Source: Alphaproteobacteria bacterium (GTDB lineage Bacteria > Pseudomonadota > Alphaproteobacteria > RF32 > CAG-239). From it: a DNA stretch of 64,000 nucleotides. A model generated the notes under the pieces. That model was not told the DNA's origin. It did no database searches and saw only the letters and a program-made list of their open reading frames with translations. The position numbers and the translations under genes are program-made. Position 1 is the first letter of the stretch. Every line of letters starts with the position of its first letter. This document shows, piece by piece, positions 42,800 through 51,809 of the stretch. The DNA lies in the NCBI GenBank assembly GCA_017467515.1, contig JAFUSU010000032.1, positions 1 through 64,000 on the forward strand, in the 5' to 3' direction.

Positions 42800-44527
42800 T
42801 TACAACTTCGGCCACTGCCCTTTCAGCAAAGCATCCAGTGATTTATGTTTGCGCCCGAAACGAGCTTCATACATCCAATAATTTGCCATAACACGTTCAA
42901 TATAAATACGCGTTTCTCTGGACGGAATAACCTCAATAAACAATAAAGGGTCATCATTGTATTGGACGCGTTTTAGCCATTTATATAAATTTCCCGGTCC
43001 GGCATTATATGCCGTAATCACAAAAAACATATTCTTGTTAATAAACGGTTTTTCAGCCAGATAAGCAACATACTGCTGACCTAACATTAAATTATAATCA
43101 CTTTTGAACAAAACCGTATTATCTTTCTTAATATGCGGATTTTTTGTAATATGGAAAGCCGTCGCCGGCATAAGTTGCATCAACCCCTTAGCCCCTGCCC
43201 GACTGTTTGCCTTAGGGAAAAAGGCAGATTCCTGACGCACCAACGCCCAAACAAAAGCTTTATCAACTTTCCATCCGCCTCTCGGTTTCCAATCAGGAAG
43301 AGGATATGCGGCTTCATCATAAAACCACCCGCCTTCATTATCTTTTATATCATTAGCTAACAAAATAGCCACCGGATGCATTTGATACTGTTGAGCGATA
43401 AATAACAAGGCTTCTTTCTGATGCTTTGTCATATTTTTATAAGCATAACGAATTTCTTTTTCCGCCAATTTTTTATGATTAATTTGTAACAGAAGCAAAA
43501 CCCTGCGAATGACCGGTGATTCTAAAAGCTTATCAATATACCCATTTTGACTGTAATCATTTAGAAAAGAAGATCCTTCCCAATTAAAATTCCACGGCTC
43601 TCCCAATTGATAAGCGGCTAACATTCCATAAAAAGTACGCTTGTATAAAGCCGCTGCACGCAACCACTTTTGCGCAGACTTATTATTTTTAGCTTTTTTA
43701 TAAGCCCGATATGCCCAATATCTTCCGGCCGCAACCAACCACTCATCAGAATCTGTTTTAGCGCCCAGTCGTGCAAAAAACGATGCGGAATTTTGATAAT
43801 TTTTGAGTCGCCAAGCGGCTAAACCGCCAATCCAATAGGCCATACTGTCATGGCTCCGATTTGCCGCTTTTTGAACCCATTGCCAAGCCAACTTATTCTC
43901 ATTATCAAACAAATAAACCATAGCCAACGTCACGGACATGGCATCATATTCTCTATTCGGAATAGTCATTCTGAATTTATAATTTTCTAAAAGTTTCTTT
44001 GCGGCTTTGGTTTGACCTTTATTAATCAAACGACGAAATTGAGAAACTTGCTGACGTAAATATTTTCTTTTTTCATCAGATAAATCTTCGTATTGATTAT
44101 TAAACCAAGAATATGGGGAATAAATAGGCATATATTTTTCTCCCCACGGATTTTCAACAGCGTTTTTTCCGGCTTTTGAAACGGCCAGATGATAAATTGT
44201 TCTGGCTTGCGGATAATCACTGTACTTTTTTAACCAAGCTTTCAATTCTCGAGGCGTCGATTGATAGGTTTTAGAGAGATAAATTTGAGCAAGAACATGC
44301 CCCATTAAAATCGGGTTATCAATTTTTTTAGCCAATTTTTGAGCTGAGAGAATATCCTCTTTCTCGATATTTTTAAAAATATTTTTATATAAATTTATGT
44401 CCGACCGAGATATTTGTATTGTTTTTTGAATTTTAGAATGAACACCTTGTGTTAAAAGAGTCGGAGCAGCATAAACATAATGGCTTGCCAGAAAAAAACA
44501 AAAAACATATATAAAAAATTTCTTCAC
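42800..44527 (-). CDS. slt: Soluble lytic murein transglycosylase
   Basis: Cleaves the MurNAc-GlcNAc bond of peptidoglycan to yield 1,6-anhydro products. The 575 residues comprise a signal peptide (1-20), a long alpha-helical superhelix (about 35-390; the typical Slt70 U-domain) and a C-terminal SLT domain with the catalytic Glu in ALVRQESAFFPKANS (about 427-441), GAKGLMQLMPATA and ITAYNAGPGN (about 505-514). The start is a GTG at 44527. Two secreted proteins of unknown function precede it in the same operon. Confidence 0.93.
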   Translation of the reverse strand: MKKFFIYVFCFFLASHYVYAAPTLLTQGVHSKIQKTIQISRSDINLYKNIFKNIEKEDILSAQKLAKKIDNPILMGHVLAQIYLSKTYQSTPRELKAWLKKYSDYPQARTIYHLAVSKAGKNAVENPWGEKYMPIYSPYSWFNNQYEDLSDEKRKYLRQQVSQFRRLINKGQTKAAKKLLENYKFRMTIPNREYDAMSVTLAMVYLFDNENKLAWQWVQKAANRSHDSMAYWIGGLAAWRLKNYQNSASFFARLGAKTDSDEWLVAAGRYWAYRAYKKAKNNKSAQKWLRAAALYKRTFYGMLAAYQLGEPWNFNWEGSSFLNDYSQNGYIDKLLESPVIRRVLLLLQINHKKLAEKEIRYAYKNMTKHQKEALLFIAQQYQMHPVAILLANDIKDNEGGWFYDEAAYPLPDWKPRGGWKVDKAFVWALVRQESAFFPKANSRAGAKGLMQLMPATAFHITKNPHIKKDNTVLFKSDYNLMLGQQYVAYLAEKPFINKNMFFVITAYNAGPGNLYKWLKRVQYNDDPLLFIEVIPSRETRIYIERVMANYWMYEARFGRKHKSLDALLKGQWPKL

Positions 44528-44538
44528 ATCAAGCTCGC

Positions 44539-45291
44539 TTACATTTTACGCATCCAGCGAACCCTGTTTGCGCACTCTTGCTGTGTCATTCCTTTAACGC
44601 GACATCTGTTAACAACAATGTTGGGTATTTTATCCATTGAATAACAACCATCCCCCAACAATGTATAAGGCATTTGGTATTTTTGATTAGGATTAACATC
44701 AATAAATGTAACAGGCGTTTGCATATGCGGCCAAACAAGACGAACAGCCAATGAGTTCAAACGTCTGTCCAAAGTTGTAACTATTTGTAATTTTACATCA
44801 CAAGACATTGACCCGCTCATCATTCGACGCAAAGAAAAATCCGTATAATAAAGATAAATATATCCCTCCGCCTTAACTTTGCTGTTAGGAACAACCGGAG
44901 CAACAGAAGTACGCCCGCGTTTAACACCGTCTAAAGTCGGTCTGTCAATTTGAGGAACATTTCTATAAATGTAATTTTGAGGATCTGTCACAAGCTGTTT
45001 AGCGGGGACTTTCATCTGCTGGGCTTGTGTTGATTGAAATTTTTGACTCGGAGCCGATTGCCTTGCTTCTGACTTTACCGGAACTGATTGAGAATTTTGC
45101 GCGGAGGCATTCCCGTAAAACTTGCGCCAACCGTCTGTTTCATTTTTCACGGGTAAAGCTTTTGTTTGCACCGATGATGGTGCTGATTGCTCAGAGTTTT
45201 CCGGAGCAAAAACTTGAGCCGAAACGGAAAAGGCAATGCCTAAATTTACGACAAAGAGCGCCAATATCCGGTTTAATTTAACCTTTTCCAT
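44539..45291 (-). CDS. Secreted protein with a cysteine-bridged domain (250 aa), paired with the next gene
   Basis: Signal peptide 1-25 (ending VSA), a low-complexity Gln/Ser/Ala linker (about 30-95) and a C-terminal domain from about 140. That domain has SCDVKLQIVTTLDRRL, then LAVRLVWPHMQ and LLGDGCYSM, a pattern C(D/E)xxLx..RLxW...D(G/R)C that also occurs in the upstream neighbour, so the two appear to be distant paralogues with a probable disulfide. It ends with VNRCRVKGMTQQECANRVRW. Function unknown. It is 9 bases from slt and 8 from the neighbour, so one operon with a likely periplasmic, cell-wall-related role. Confidence 0.65.
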   Translation of the reverse strand: MEKVKLNRILALFVVNLGIAFSVSAQVFAPENSEQSAPSSVQTKALPVKNETDGWRKFYGNASAQNSQSVPVKSEARQSAPSQKFQSTQAQQMKVPAKQLVTDPQNYIYRNVPQIDRPTLDGVKRGRTSVAPVVPNSKVKAEGYIYLYYTDFSLRRMMSGSMSCDVKLQIVTTLDRRLNSLAVRLVWPHMQTPVTFIDVNPNQKYQMPYTLLGDGCYSMDKIPNIVVNRCRVKGMTQQECANRVRWMRKM

Positions 45292-45299
45292 TTCTTCTC

Positions 45300-46118
45300 C
45301 TATTTAATACTGCTTAATGTTTCCGAAACTTCCTTTATAGATGCAATCATTTTATCATAAGCATCTTTCATTTCTTTATTATCTTTTTTACGAGATTCTT
45401 GACGCTTCTCAGCTTCTTCATTAAAAGAAACTTTTTGAAATTCACGGTAGTACTCCGGATCTTTAGGCGATACGAATCGGAATAAACTCTGGCATTCATT
45501 TGCGCCGCCGACACCATCAAGAGAACCGACACGTAAACTTGCGCCTTGAGAAGAAGAACTTTCCGGCTCCGTTATCTGACAATCAGGGAACGAAAAATCA
45601 GCATTTTCAATCATCAAAAAGCATCTGTCTGATTTAATTTTTGACTTCAAAGAAACCTGACGAAACGGTTTAATCTGGGGCAAAACAACTGTTGTTACCA
45701 AAGTTTTAGAAGCAACATCTTCCGTTTTAATCGGACGAGCTTGCGGCTGGTTTTCATTTAAAAACTCTTCACCCTTCTCTTTTTCATTAACAATTTCATC
45801 AATATCTTTTTTATCTTCTTCATCAATAACTTGTGAAATACTCTCATCAATCCAAGATAATCTGATTGTTGCTTTATCAACACGTTTGGGAGAACGGTTA
45901 TATAAAGTTAAATTAAATTCACAATCTTTAACGATTCCATCAGGATTCTTAATCGGCTTAACATCGTGAATTTTGAAAAGAACAACATTTTCACCACTGG
46001 CAATTTTACTGGAAAATTCATCAGCAGGTATTTCAGCATCTGCCGCCATAACGTTCATATTTCCCATAAAAAGAGCACTACAGGCGACACTCATCAATAA
46101 TTGTTTATAACTTTTCAT
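45300..46118 (-). CDS. Secreted protein (272 aa), first gene of the slt operon, paired with the previous
   Basis: Signal peptide 1-25 (ending MAA). The core contains DCEFNLTLYNRSPKRVD, then IRLSWIDES and, after a charged insertion of about 40 residues (Glu/Lys/Asp-rich), SDRCFLMIENADFSFPDC. This follows the same C(D/E)xxLx..RLxW...DRC layout as the downstream protein. Another cysteine lies in NECQSLF. A helical, highly charged C-terminus (about 215-272) could be a coiled coil. SD GAGGAA. No known family recognised. Expected to act in the periplasm together with its partner and Slt. Confidence 0.65.
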   Translation of the reverse strand: MKSYKQLLMSVACSALFMGNMNVMAADAEIPADEFSSKIASGENVVLFKIHDVKPIKNPDGIVKDCEFNLTLYNRSPKRVDKATIRLSWIDESISQVIDEEDKKDIDEIVNEKEKGEEFLNENQPQARPIKTEDVASKTLVTTVVLPQIKPFRQVSLKSKIKSDRCFLMIENADFSFPDCQITEPESSSSQGASLRVGSLDGVGGANECQSLFRFVSPKDPEYYREFQKVSFNEEAEKRQESRKKDNKEMKDAYDKMIASIKEVSETLSSIK

Positions 46119-46190
46119 TGTCAGATTCCTCTTATTAATTTATTTTAAGATATCATAACAAAAAATTAGTGAATAAAAAGATAATAATAC

Positions 46191-46982
46191 TTAATTTTCA
46201 CACAATTTTTGCTTAACACGCAATAAATCACTCCATGCTTTTGCTTTTTGCCCGCTGTTTCTCAACAAATAAGCAGGATGAAAACTCGCCAAAACGGGAA
46301 TTTTAGTACCGTCACTGATTTTATATTCCAACCACTTGCCACGCAGCTTAGAAATAGATTCCCCATTATCTAACAACGCATTAGCGGCACTTCCACCTAA
46401 AATCAAAATAACTTTGGGCTTAACCAAATCTATTTGTCTTTTCAAAAAAGGAAGGCACACAGCCGTTTCCCCTTCGGTCGGCGTTCTGTTCCCGGGAGGC
46501 CGCCACGGTAAAACATTTGTCACAAAACAATCTTCTCTTTTAATTTGAATAGCTTGCAACATTTTATCAAGCAAATGTCCGCTCCTGCCGACAAAAGGAA
46601 TACCGCTGCGATCTTCATCTGCACCGGGAGCTTCTCCTATTAAAAGGAGGTCGGCATGGGCTGATCCGTATCCGAAGACGGTTTTATTGGCGGTCAGACG
46701 CAAAGAGCAACCTTCAAAATTTTCCACCAACGTTTTGAGTTCTTCTAAAGTTTCTGCTTTAGAGCATTGTTGTCTTGCATTCTGACAGGCAATGACGGTT
46801 GCCTGAGCTAATTCCGTTGTTGCCGGACGGATATCCTCAGACACTTTATTTTCTACCTTTTGAACAGAAGTATCAACTTTTGCGACAATATTTTTTTCCC
46901 ACGGCTGATCACCGCAGATAGCATCGACACCCGCGGTTATATACCATTCCAAAAGTTCTTTAACGTTCAATTGTTCTTCCAT
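46191..46982 (-). CDS. Uracil-DNA glycosylase, family 4
   Basis: Removes uracil from DNA. The 263-residue protein carries family 4 motifs GEAPGADEDRSGIPFVG (about 116-132) and ASFHPAYLLR (about 232-241), with TNVLPWRPPGNRTP (about 159-172). Family 4 enzymes normally have four cysteines holding a [4Fe-4S] cluster; here Cys residues at ACQNARQQC (about 69-77) and elsewhere (GCSL, AVCLP) are candidates. An N-terminal extension of about 70 residues is usual in alphaproteobacteria. The SD is poor. Monocistronic. Confidence 0.88.
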   Translation of the reverse strand: MEEQLNVKELLEWYITAGVDAICGDQPWEKNIVAKVDTSVQKVENKVSEDIRPATTELAQATVIACQNARQQCSKAETLEELKTLVENFEGCSLRLTANKTVFGYGSAHADLLLIGEAPGADEDRSGIPFVGRSGHLLDKMLQAIQIKREDCFVTNVLPWRPPGNRTPTEGETAVCLPFLKRQIDLVKPKVILILGGSAANALLDNGESISKLRGKWLEYKISDGTKIPVLASFHPAYLLRNSGQKAKAWSDLLRVKQKLCEN

Positions 46983-47087
46983 AACGATATATTTCTACAA
47001 TATTTCTTTTCTTTTGTCATTTAATAATTAATTATTTACACATTGAATGTAAAATATGCACATAAAAAAATTTTTGTTAAAATAATA

Positions 47088-47116
47088 TTGTAGGATTAAA
47101 TGCTTAGGCTTATAAT
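47088..47116 (+). promoter_or_regulatory. Sigma-70-like promoter of the TPR lipoprotein
   Basis: TTGTAG (47088-47093), 17-base spacer, consensus TATAAT (47111-47116), 37 bases before the ATG. Confidence 0.6.
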
Positions 47117-47153
47117 GCGCCTGTTTACGTTAGAGTAGGATAACCTTATTACA

Positions 47154-48950
47154 ATGAAAAAATTCGGATACATATTGGCTGTAACTATCAGTTTTCTCGC
47201 TTTTAATTCTTGTTCCAATCTGTACAGACAAGAAGCTCAAACATCTATGCAAGCTTCAAACATTCCGGCAAACAGCTACGGATCATACCTTGCCGGACGA
47301 ATTGCTCATTATCGCCAAGATTTTGATGCCGCCGCCGAATACTATATGAAAACGGCTCAAAAAGATCACTCCAACCCTGCTCTTCTGAATAAAACATACC
47401 TGATGCTTGCTTCTCAAGGTCGAATAAGCGAAGCTGCTAAATTTGCTAAAATAGCGCAAAATAACGGAGAAAAAAACGAATTCATTACCGTTATTCTTGC
47501 TGCGGACAGTTTTAAACAAAATGATTACAAAAGCAGCTTAAAAGAAATCTCAAAATCGACCTCTCCTCTTTATAAAAAATTAATATCCCCTTTTATTAAC
47601 GCATGGTCTTATGCCGGCTTAAATCAATATGACAAAGCCGTAGCCGCCCTGAGTAAAATTCAAAATGAACCGGGAATGGAAACACTATATCATTTTCATA
47701 CCGGAATGATTAATGATTACTTTGACAAGCCTGAAATTGCCCGCAAACATTATGAGAAAATAGTAACGGATAAAAATTTGGATTTATCCGTCAGAACACT
47801 CGAAGTTATATGTAATTTTTATATAAGAAACGGCGAAAAAGAAAAAGCATCGGCAATTTCAGGAAAATTTGCCAAAACGGTTCCGCCTGTTGTTATTTTA
47901 CAAAATCTTGATAAACAAATTAAAAATGCAAATCCGGCTTCAACGGAAGCGCTGATTTCATCTCCTCAAGCCGGATTATCCGAAGCTTTCTTCAATATAT
48001 CTGCCATTGTAAAACATAATACAGAGGTTCTGGATTTAGCTCATATTTTTGTCAGAATGGCCATTTATGAAAATCCTCATAACGATTTAGCACGCATTTT
48101 ACTGGCTAATATATTAGAAATGAGAGAAATGTACAAAGATGCCATTTCCATCTATGATGAAATTAAATCCACATCCACCGCTTATTATATCGCGCAGTAC
48201 AAAAAAGCTGAAGATTTGCGGAATCTTGATGATTACAAAGGATCAGAATTATTATTAAAAAGTCTGATTTTAGATTATCCGAATGATTATCAATCCCTCC
48301 TTGATTTAGGGGACACTTTGAGAATTCAAGAAAAATATAAAGAAGCTCTCAAGTACTATAATCAGGTGATAGATCAATATAAAGGGATTGCCGGCGGAAT
48401 GTGGCAAGTATACTATGCACTGGGGATTACTTACGAACGGTTGGGTAACTGGAATAAAGCCGAAGAAATGTTAAATAAAGCCCTTGAATTAAATCCAAAT
48501 AATCTGTTGGTTTTAAATTATCTCGGTTATAGTTGGTTGCAACAAAATAAACACCAAGAAAAAGCTTTTGAATACATCGTGTCCGCTTACAATCAAGCAC
48601 CTTATAACAGCAGTATTATTGACAGTTTAGGCTGGGCTTTTTATCGTCTGGGAATGTATGACTATGCCGTCACGTTTCTTGAAAAAGCCACAGATTCAGA
48701 ACCGTCTAATGCCGTTATTAATGACCATCTCGGTGATGCCTACTGGCAAAGCGGACGTAAAAACGAAGCCCGTTTTCAGTGGAATCACGCTCTGACATTA
48801 AAAGATGATTCTGGTGAAATTAATAAAAAGATACTTACCGATAAAGTTAAAAACGGAATGACCAACAATATTCCGCTCAACTATGATAAGCAAAAAATAG
48901 ACACGATTATCTCACAAATTAATACCGATGGTCTTTCTGTGAAAAATTAA
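47154..48950 (+). CDS. TPR-repeat lipoprotein (598 aa)
   Basis: A possible lipobox (AFNSC, Cys20) follows a short signal peptide. The rest is alpha-helical with many tetratricopeptide repeats, most clearly at about 35-70, 115-190 and 380-555. Typical repeat text is LGDTLRIQEKYKEALKYYNQ, YLGYSWLQQNKHQEKAFEYI and LGDAYWQSGRKNEARFQWNH. The signature pattern YLGYSW...IDSLGWAFYRLG is well known in alphaproteobacterial TPR proteins with unassigned roles. It probably acts as a scaffold at the outer membrane. The -10 box is consensus. It is transcribed alone. Confidence 0.8.
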   Translation: MKKFGYILAVTISFLAFNSCSNLYRQEAQTSMQASNIPANSYGSYLAGRIAHYRQDFDAAAEYYMKTAQKDHSNPALLNKTYLMLASQGRISEAAKFAKIAQNNGEKNEFITVILAADSFKQNDYKSSLKEISKSTSPLYKKLISPFINAWSYAGLNQYDKAVAALSKIQNEPGMETLYHFHTGMINDYFDKPEIARKHYEKIVTDKNLDLSVRTLEVICNFYIRNGEKEKASAISGKFAKTVPPVVILQNLDKQIKNANPASTEALISSPQAGLSEAFFNISAIVKHNTEVLDLAHIFVRMAIYENPHNDLARILLANILEMREMYKDAISIYDEIKSTSTAYYIAQYKKAEDLRNLDDYKGSELLLKSLILDYPNDYQSLLDLGDTLRIQEKYKEALKYYNQVIDQYKGIAGGMWQVYYALGITYERLGNWNKAEEMLNKALELNPNNLLVLNYLGYSWLQQNKHQEKAFEYIVSAYNQAPYNSSIIDSLGWAFYRLGMYDYAVTFLEKATDSEPSNAVINDHLGDAYWQSGRKNEARFQWNHALTLKDDSGEINKKILTDKVKNGMTNNIPLNYDKQKIDTIISQINTDGLSVKN

Positions 48951-48994
48951 ATAAAAGCCTTAATGTGTTAAATTATCGTATTGAAATATAAAAA

Positions 48995-50374
48995 CTAGCA
49001 ACTGAGCGCATTCTTTGCAATGCCGGCCAGAGAGGTTTCTTTATACTCACTATTCAAGCTCAATCCGGTTTCGTACATTGTTTTGATAATACTATCTAAG
49101 CTCACAATATGCTTACCGCTTCCCTGCAAAGCCAAACGAGAAGCATTAACGGCTTTTATCGCCCCCATCGCATTACGTTCAATACAAGGCACTTGAACCA
49201 AACCGTTAATCGGATCGCAAGTTAACCCTAAATTATGTTCCATTGCAATTTCTGCAGCATTTTCAATTTGTTTATTATTACCCCCCATTGCGGCAGTTAA
49301 CCCCGCAGCAGCCATTGAGCACGCCACCCCGATTTCTCCCTGACATCCGACCTCTGCACCGGAAATAGATGCATTGGTTCGGTACAGACTGCAAATTGCC
49401 GAGGCTGTTGCCAGAAAGGTAATTGATGCCTTTTCCATATCTTTGACGGTTGCGAATTTACCATATCTTTTCATATAACGCATAACAGCGGGAATAATAC
49501 CGGCTGATCCCATTGTCGGAGCCGTTACCATTTTACCGCCGGCTGCATTTTCTTCAGCCACGGATAAGGCCCAAATGTTAATCCAATCCAAAACCGTTAA
49601 AGAATCTGTAGAATTAGCATCAAAATGCGCACGAAGTCTTTCATATAATTCCTTAGCGTGACGTTTTACACGTAAACCACCGCGTAAATATCCGTCTTTT
49701 TGCATACCTATATCAATATTATCCTGCATAATTTTATCCAATTTGAGAATATTGCGCGTTGGAGAACAATGATAAATAGCTTTTTCATTCTGTATGACAA
49801 GTTCTGCAATAGATAACTTATTATTATCACATAACTTCATTAATTCCTGACAACTTTCAAATTGGTAAGGAATTTTGTATTCTTCACGATCAACCCGTTT
49901 TGAAATTTCATCTTGTCTGGCTATTGTTCCACCGCCAACGGAAAAATATGTTTCGTCGAGAATAACATTCTCTGCGGCATCTGAAGCAATAAACTTCATT
50001 CCGTTTGAATGTTCGGGTAAAAATATTTTCTTTTCCAAAATAAAATCGTTATCATAAGAAAAAACAATTTCTTTACTTTTTCCCAAAAGTAATTTACCGC
50101 TATTTTTCAAATTCTGAATATAATCGATTTGAGGATCAACTTCTTCAGCTGTTAAACCTTGCAAACCATAGATAATCGCATCTAAAGTTCCATGTCCGAC
50201 ACCGGTTAAGGCTAATGACCCGTAAAGATAAACCCGTATATTTACCGTACATTCTAATTTTCCTTGATCAGTCAAATTATCAACAAATCGTTTAGCGGCC
50301 TTCATCGGGCCGACGGTATGCGAGCTTGACGGACCTATTCCCACTGCAAAAATTTCAAAAAGACTGTAATACAT
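48995..50374 (-). CDS. sdaA: L-serine ammonia-lyase, iron-sulfur type
   Basis: Converts L-serine to pyruvate and ammonia. A single-chain enzyme of 459 residues with the beta domain (IGPSSSHTVGPMKAAKRF, about 13-30) and the alpha domain carrying the cluster cysteines (CSLYRTNASISGAEVGCQGE, about 336-355 and GLTCDPINGLVQVPC, about 383-397), as expected for [4Fe-4S] dehydratases. SD AGAGGAA. Suggests amino-acid fermentation or pyruvate supply, consistent with low-oxygen life. Monocistronic and divergent from the GT2. Confidence 0.94.
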   Translation of the reverse strand: MYYSLFEIFAVGIGPSSSHTVGPMKAAKRFVDNLTDQGKLECTVNIRVYLYGSLALTGVGHGTLDAIIYGLQGLTAEEVDPQIDYIQNLKNSGKLLLGKSKEIVFSYDNDFILEKKIFLPEHSNGMKFIASDAAENVILDETYFSVGGGTIARQDEISKRVDREEYKIPYQFESCQELMKLCDNNKLSIAELVIQNEKAIYHCSPTRNILKLDKIMQDNIDIGMQKDGYLRGGLRVKRHAKELYERLRAHFDANSTDSLTVLDWINIWALSVAEENAAGGKMVTAPTMGSAGIIPAVMRYMKRYGKFATVKDMEKASITFLATASAICSLYRTNASISGAEVGCQGEIGVACSMAAAGLTAAMGGNNKQIENAAEIAMEHNLGLTCDPINGLVQVPCIERNAMGAIKAVNASRLALQGSGKHIVSLDSIIKTMYETGLSLNSEYKETSLAGIAKNALSC

Positions 50375-50502
50375 AGATACATTCCTCTAACAAAATCTTT
50401 CTTTACATTACTCAGAAATACACAACAGTCAAATAAATATTGCGCAGTCGGGGAATAAAATGTATCGTCATACCAATAATCAATTTAAGGAGCATAAATC
50501 TA

Positions 50503-51396
50503 ATGTCTATACAAGCATCAATTATTACATTATGCTATAACCAATTGGAAACAGCAACTAAGCCTTTTATTGAAAGCCTTTATAAATATACAAATTCTGA
50601 TTTGTTTGAATTAATCGTCATTAACAATGCTTCCGATGATGGAACTTACGAATATCTTGAGAACATAAAACAACAATATAACAATATCAAAATCATCCAT
50701 AATTCTGAAAACGGCGGTTACGCCAAAGGAAACAATCAAGGTATGAAAATTGCCGAAGGACAGTACCTGTTTATGCTTAATAATGATACATTGTTTATGC
50801 CCAATTGGTTAGAAAGGATGATTGAAATTTTAAAAACACATCAGGAAATCGGAATTTTATCAACGATGACAAACCATTGTATTATTCCCGAACAACGAAT
50901 CAAAAATTATCAAGACTTAACACCTGAAAATTACTTACAAAAAGTAAAACTCTCCTCAAAAAATGACATCACTTACAATGACGTGATTATCTTTTTTTGT
51001 TGGGCTATGCGGCGAGAGGTTTTTGAAAAAGTAGGCTTTTTAGATGAAAATTTCGGACGAGCTTGGTATGAAGATGCCGATTATACCCTCAGAGTACTTT
51101 ATAACGGATATAAACCGGCTTTTGCAAATAACATTTTTATCTTCCATAATCATTCACAAACCAGCGGTAAATTTGCTCAAACCAAAGAAGCTGAAGAATT
51201 ATTCAAGAAAAATCGGGCTTATTTTGAAAACAAACATAAATTTTATCTTGATTTGAAAAACAGAGTAGCCGAATTAGAAGAACAATTAGCAGGAAAAAAG
51301 AAAACCAATTGGTACAAAAAAATTTTTTCAATTTCTCCGGATAAATCCGGAAAACATAAAACCTTACGAATTTTAGGAATAAAGATGAAAATATAA
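50503..51396 (+). CDS. Glycosyltransferase family 2 (rhamnosyltransferase-like)
   Basis: A 297-residue cytoplasmic GT2 enzyme. The start is placed at ATG 50503, preceded by AAGGAG; the open frame extends 21 codons upstream without an SD. Motifs: ASIITLCYNQLE (4-15), VINNASDDGTYEYL (about 39-52), NNGY-type loop ENGGYAKGNNQGM (about 69-81), the metal-binding LNNDTLF (about 92-98) and DENFGRAWYEDADYTLR (about 181-197). A coiled coil (about 245-265) and a C-terminal RILGIKM tail follow. The acceptor is a surface glycan or lipid-linked sugar. It ends at a strong terminator. Confidence 0.85.
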   Translation: MSIQASIITLCYNQLETATKPFIESLYKYTNSDLFELIVINNASDDGTYEYLENIKQQYNNIKIIHNSENGGYAKGNNQGMKIAEGQYLFMLNNDTLFMPNWLERMIEILKTHQEIGILSTMTNHCIIPEQRIKNYQDLTPENYLQKVKLSSKNDITYNDVIIFFCWAMRREVFEKVGFLDENFGRAWYEDADYTLRVLYNGYKPAFANNIFIFHNHSQTSGKFAQTKEAEELFKKNRAYFENKHKFYLDLKNRVAELEEQLAGKKKTNWYKKIFSISPDKSGKHKTLRILGIKMKI

Positions 51397-51402
51397 ATAC
51401 CA

Positions 51403-51438
51403 AAGCCTCATTTTGAAAAATGAGGCTTATTTTTTTTC
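51403..51438 (+). terminator. Terminator of the GT2 gene
   Basis: AAGCCTCATTTT pairs with AAAATGAGGCTT, followed by T8. Confidence 0.85.
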
Positions 51439-51439
51439 A

Positions 51440-51665
51440 ATTCCTCTCCTCGACTGTACCATAACAAAAAGCCCCACTCAAAAGAGTGAGGAAATATATC
51501 TATCGCTCGGGGAGATTGGCTTCGTTTCACTACGCCGCTTCGTCGTCGCAAATGCGGCGATACTTCCGTCTCGCCTGCTCCTCCTTGTCGAACCCTCTTT
51601 CCCGAGGCTTCTAATTCCTCTCCTTAACTATACCATAACAAAAAGCCCCACTCAAAAGAGTGAGG
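51440..51665. repeat. 52-base direct duplication around a GC-rich insert, beside tRNA-Met
   Basis: The segment 51440-51491 is repeated at 51614-51665 with three changes in 52 bases (spacing 174). Both copies contain the ACCATAACAAAAAGCC...GAGTGAGG terminator arm. Between them lies a clearly GC-richer stretch (about 51500-51612), with internal pairing such as GCCGC/GCGGC and a pair CCTCGGG/CCCCGAG at its ends. No protein is credible here: one long open frame crosses both copies and the tRNA end and is not coding. Confidence 0.7.
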
Positions 51666-51680
51666 CTTTTTGTTATGGTA
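51631..51680 (-). terminator. Terminator of tRNA-Met, reaching into the tRNA 3' end
   Basis: Arms 51631-51653 and 51658-51680 are inverted copies with one mismatch around AAAA; the arm on the tRNA side includes the discriminator base and CCA. A T5 run is part of the stem, which serves as terminator. Confidence 0.7.
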
Positions 51681-51752
51681 GCGAGGGGGGGATTCGAACC
51701 CTCGACACATGGATTATGATTCCACCGCTCTAACCAACTGAGCTACCCCGCC
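51676..51752 (-). tRNA. tRNA-Met (anticodon CAT, elongator type)
   Basis: A 77-base class I tRNA including genomic CCA. Acceptor GGCGGGG pairs with CCTCGCT with wobbles; D-arm GCTC/GAGC; anticodon loop ATCATAA; T-loop GTTCGAATC. The stem lacks the three G-C pairs of an initiator. The body resembles tRNA-Met elongators more than lysidine tRNA-Ile2, but CAT tRNAs are hard to separate by eye. Confidence 0.9.
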
Positions 51753-51769
51753 ATCAATAAAACAGCTAT

Positions 51770-51798
51770 TTAATAATCAAAAATAAACTTCTTGTCAA
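51770..51798 (-). promoter_or_regulatory. Sigma-70-like promoter of tRNA-Met
   Basis: On the minus strand a consensus TTGACA (51798-51793), 17-base spacer and TATTAA (51775-51770), 17 bases before the mature 5' end. Confidence 0.65.
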
Positions 51799-51809
51799 TA
51801 AGAAAAATA

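Noticed and set aside
51413-51733. Open frame of 106 codons on the plus strand across the duplicated terminators and tRNA-Met
   Set aside because: It covers both repeat copies and the tRNA end, has no ribosome site and no family resemblance; part of it is the antisense of the tRNA.
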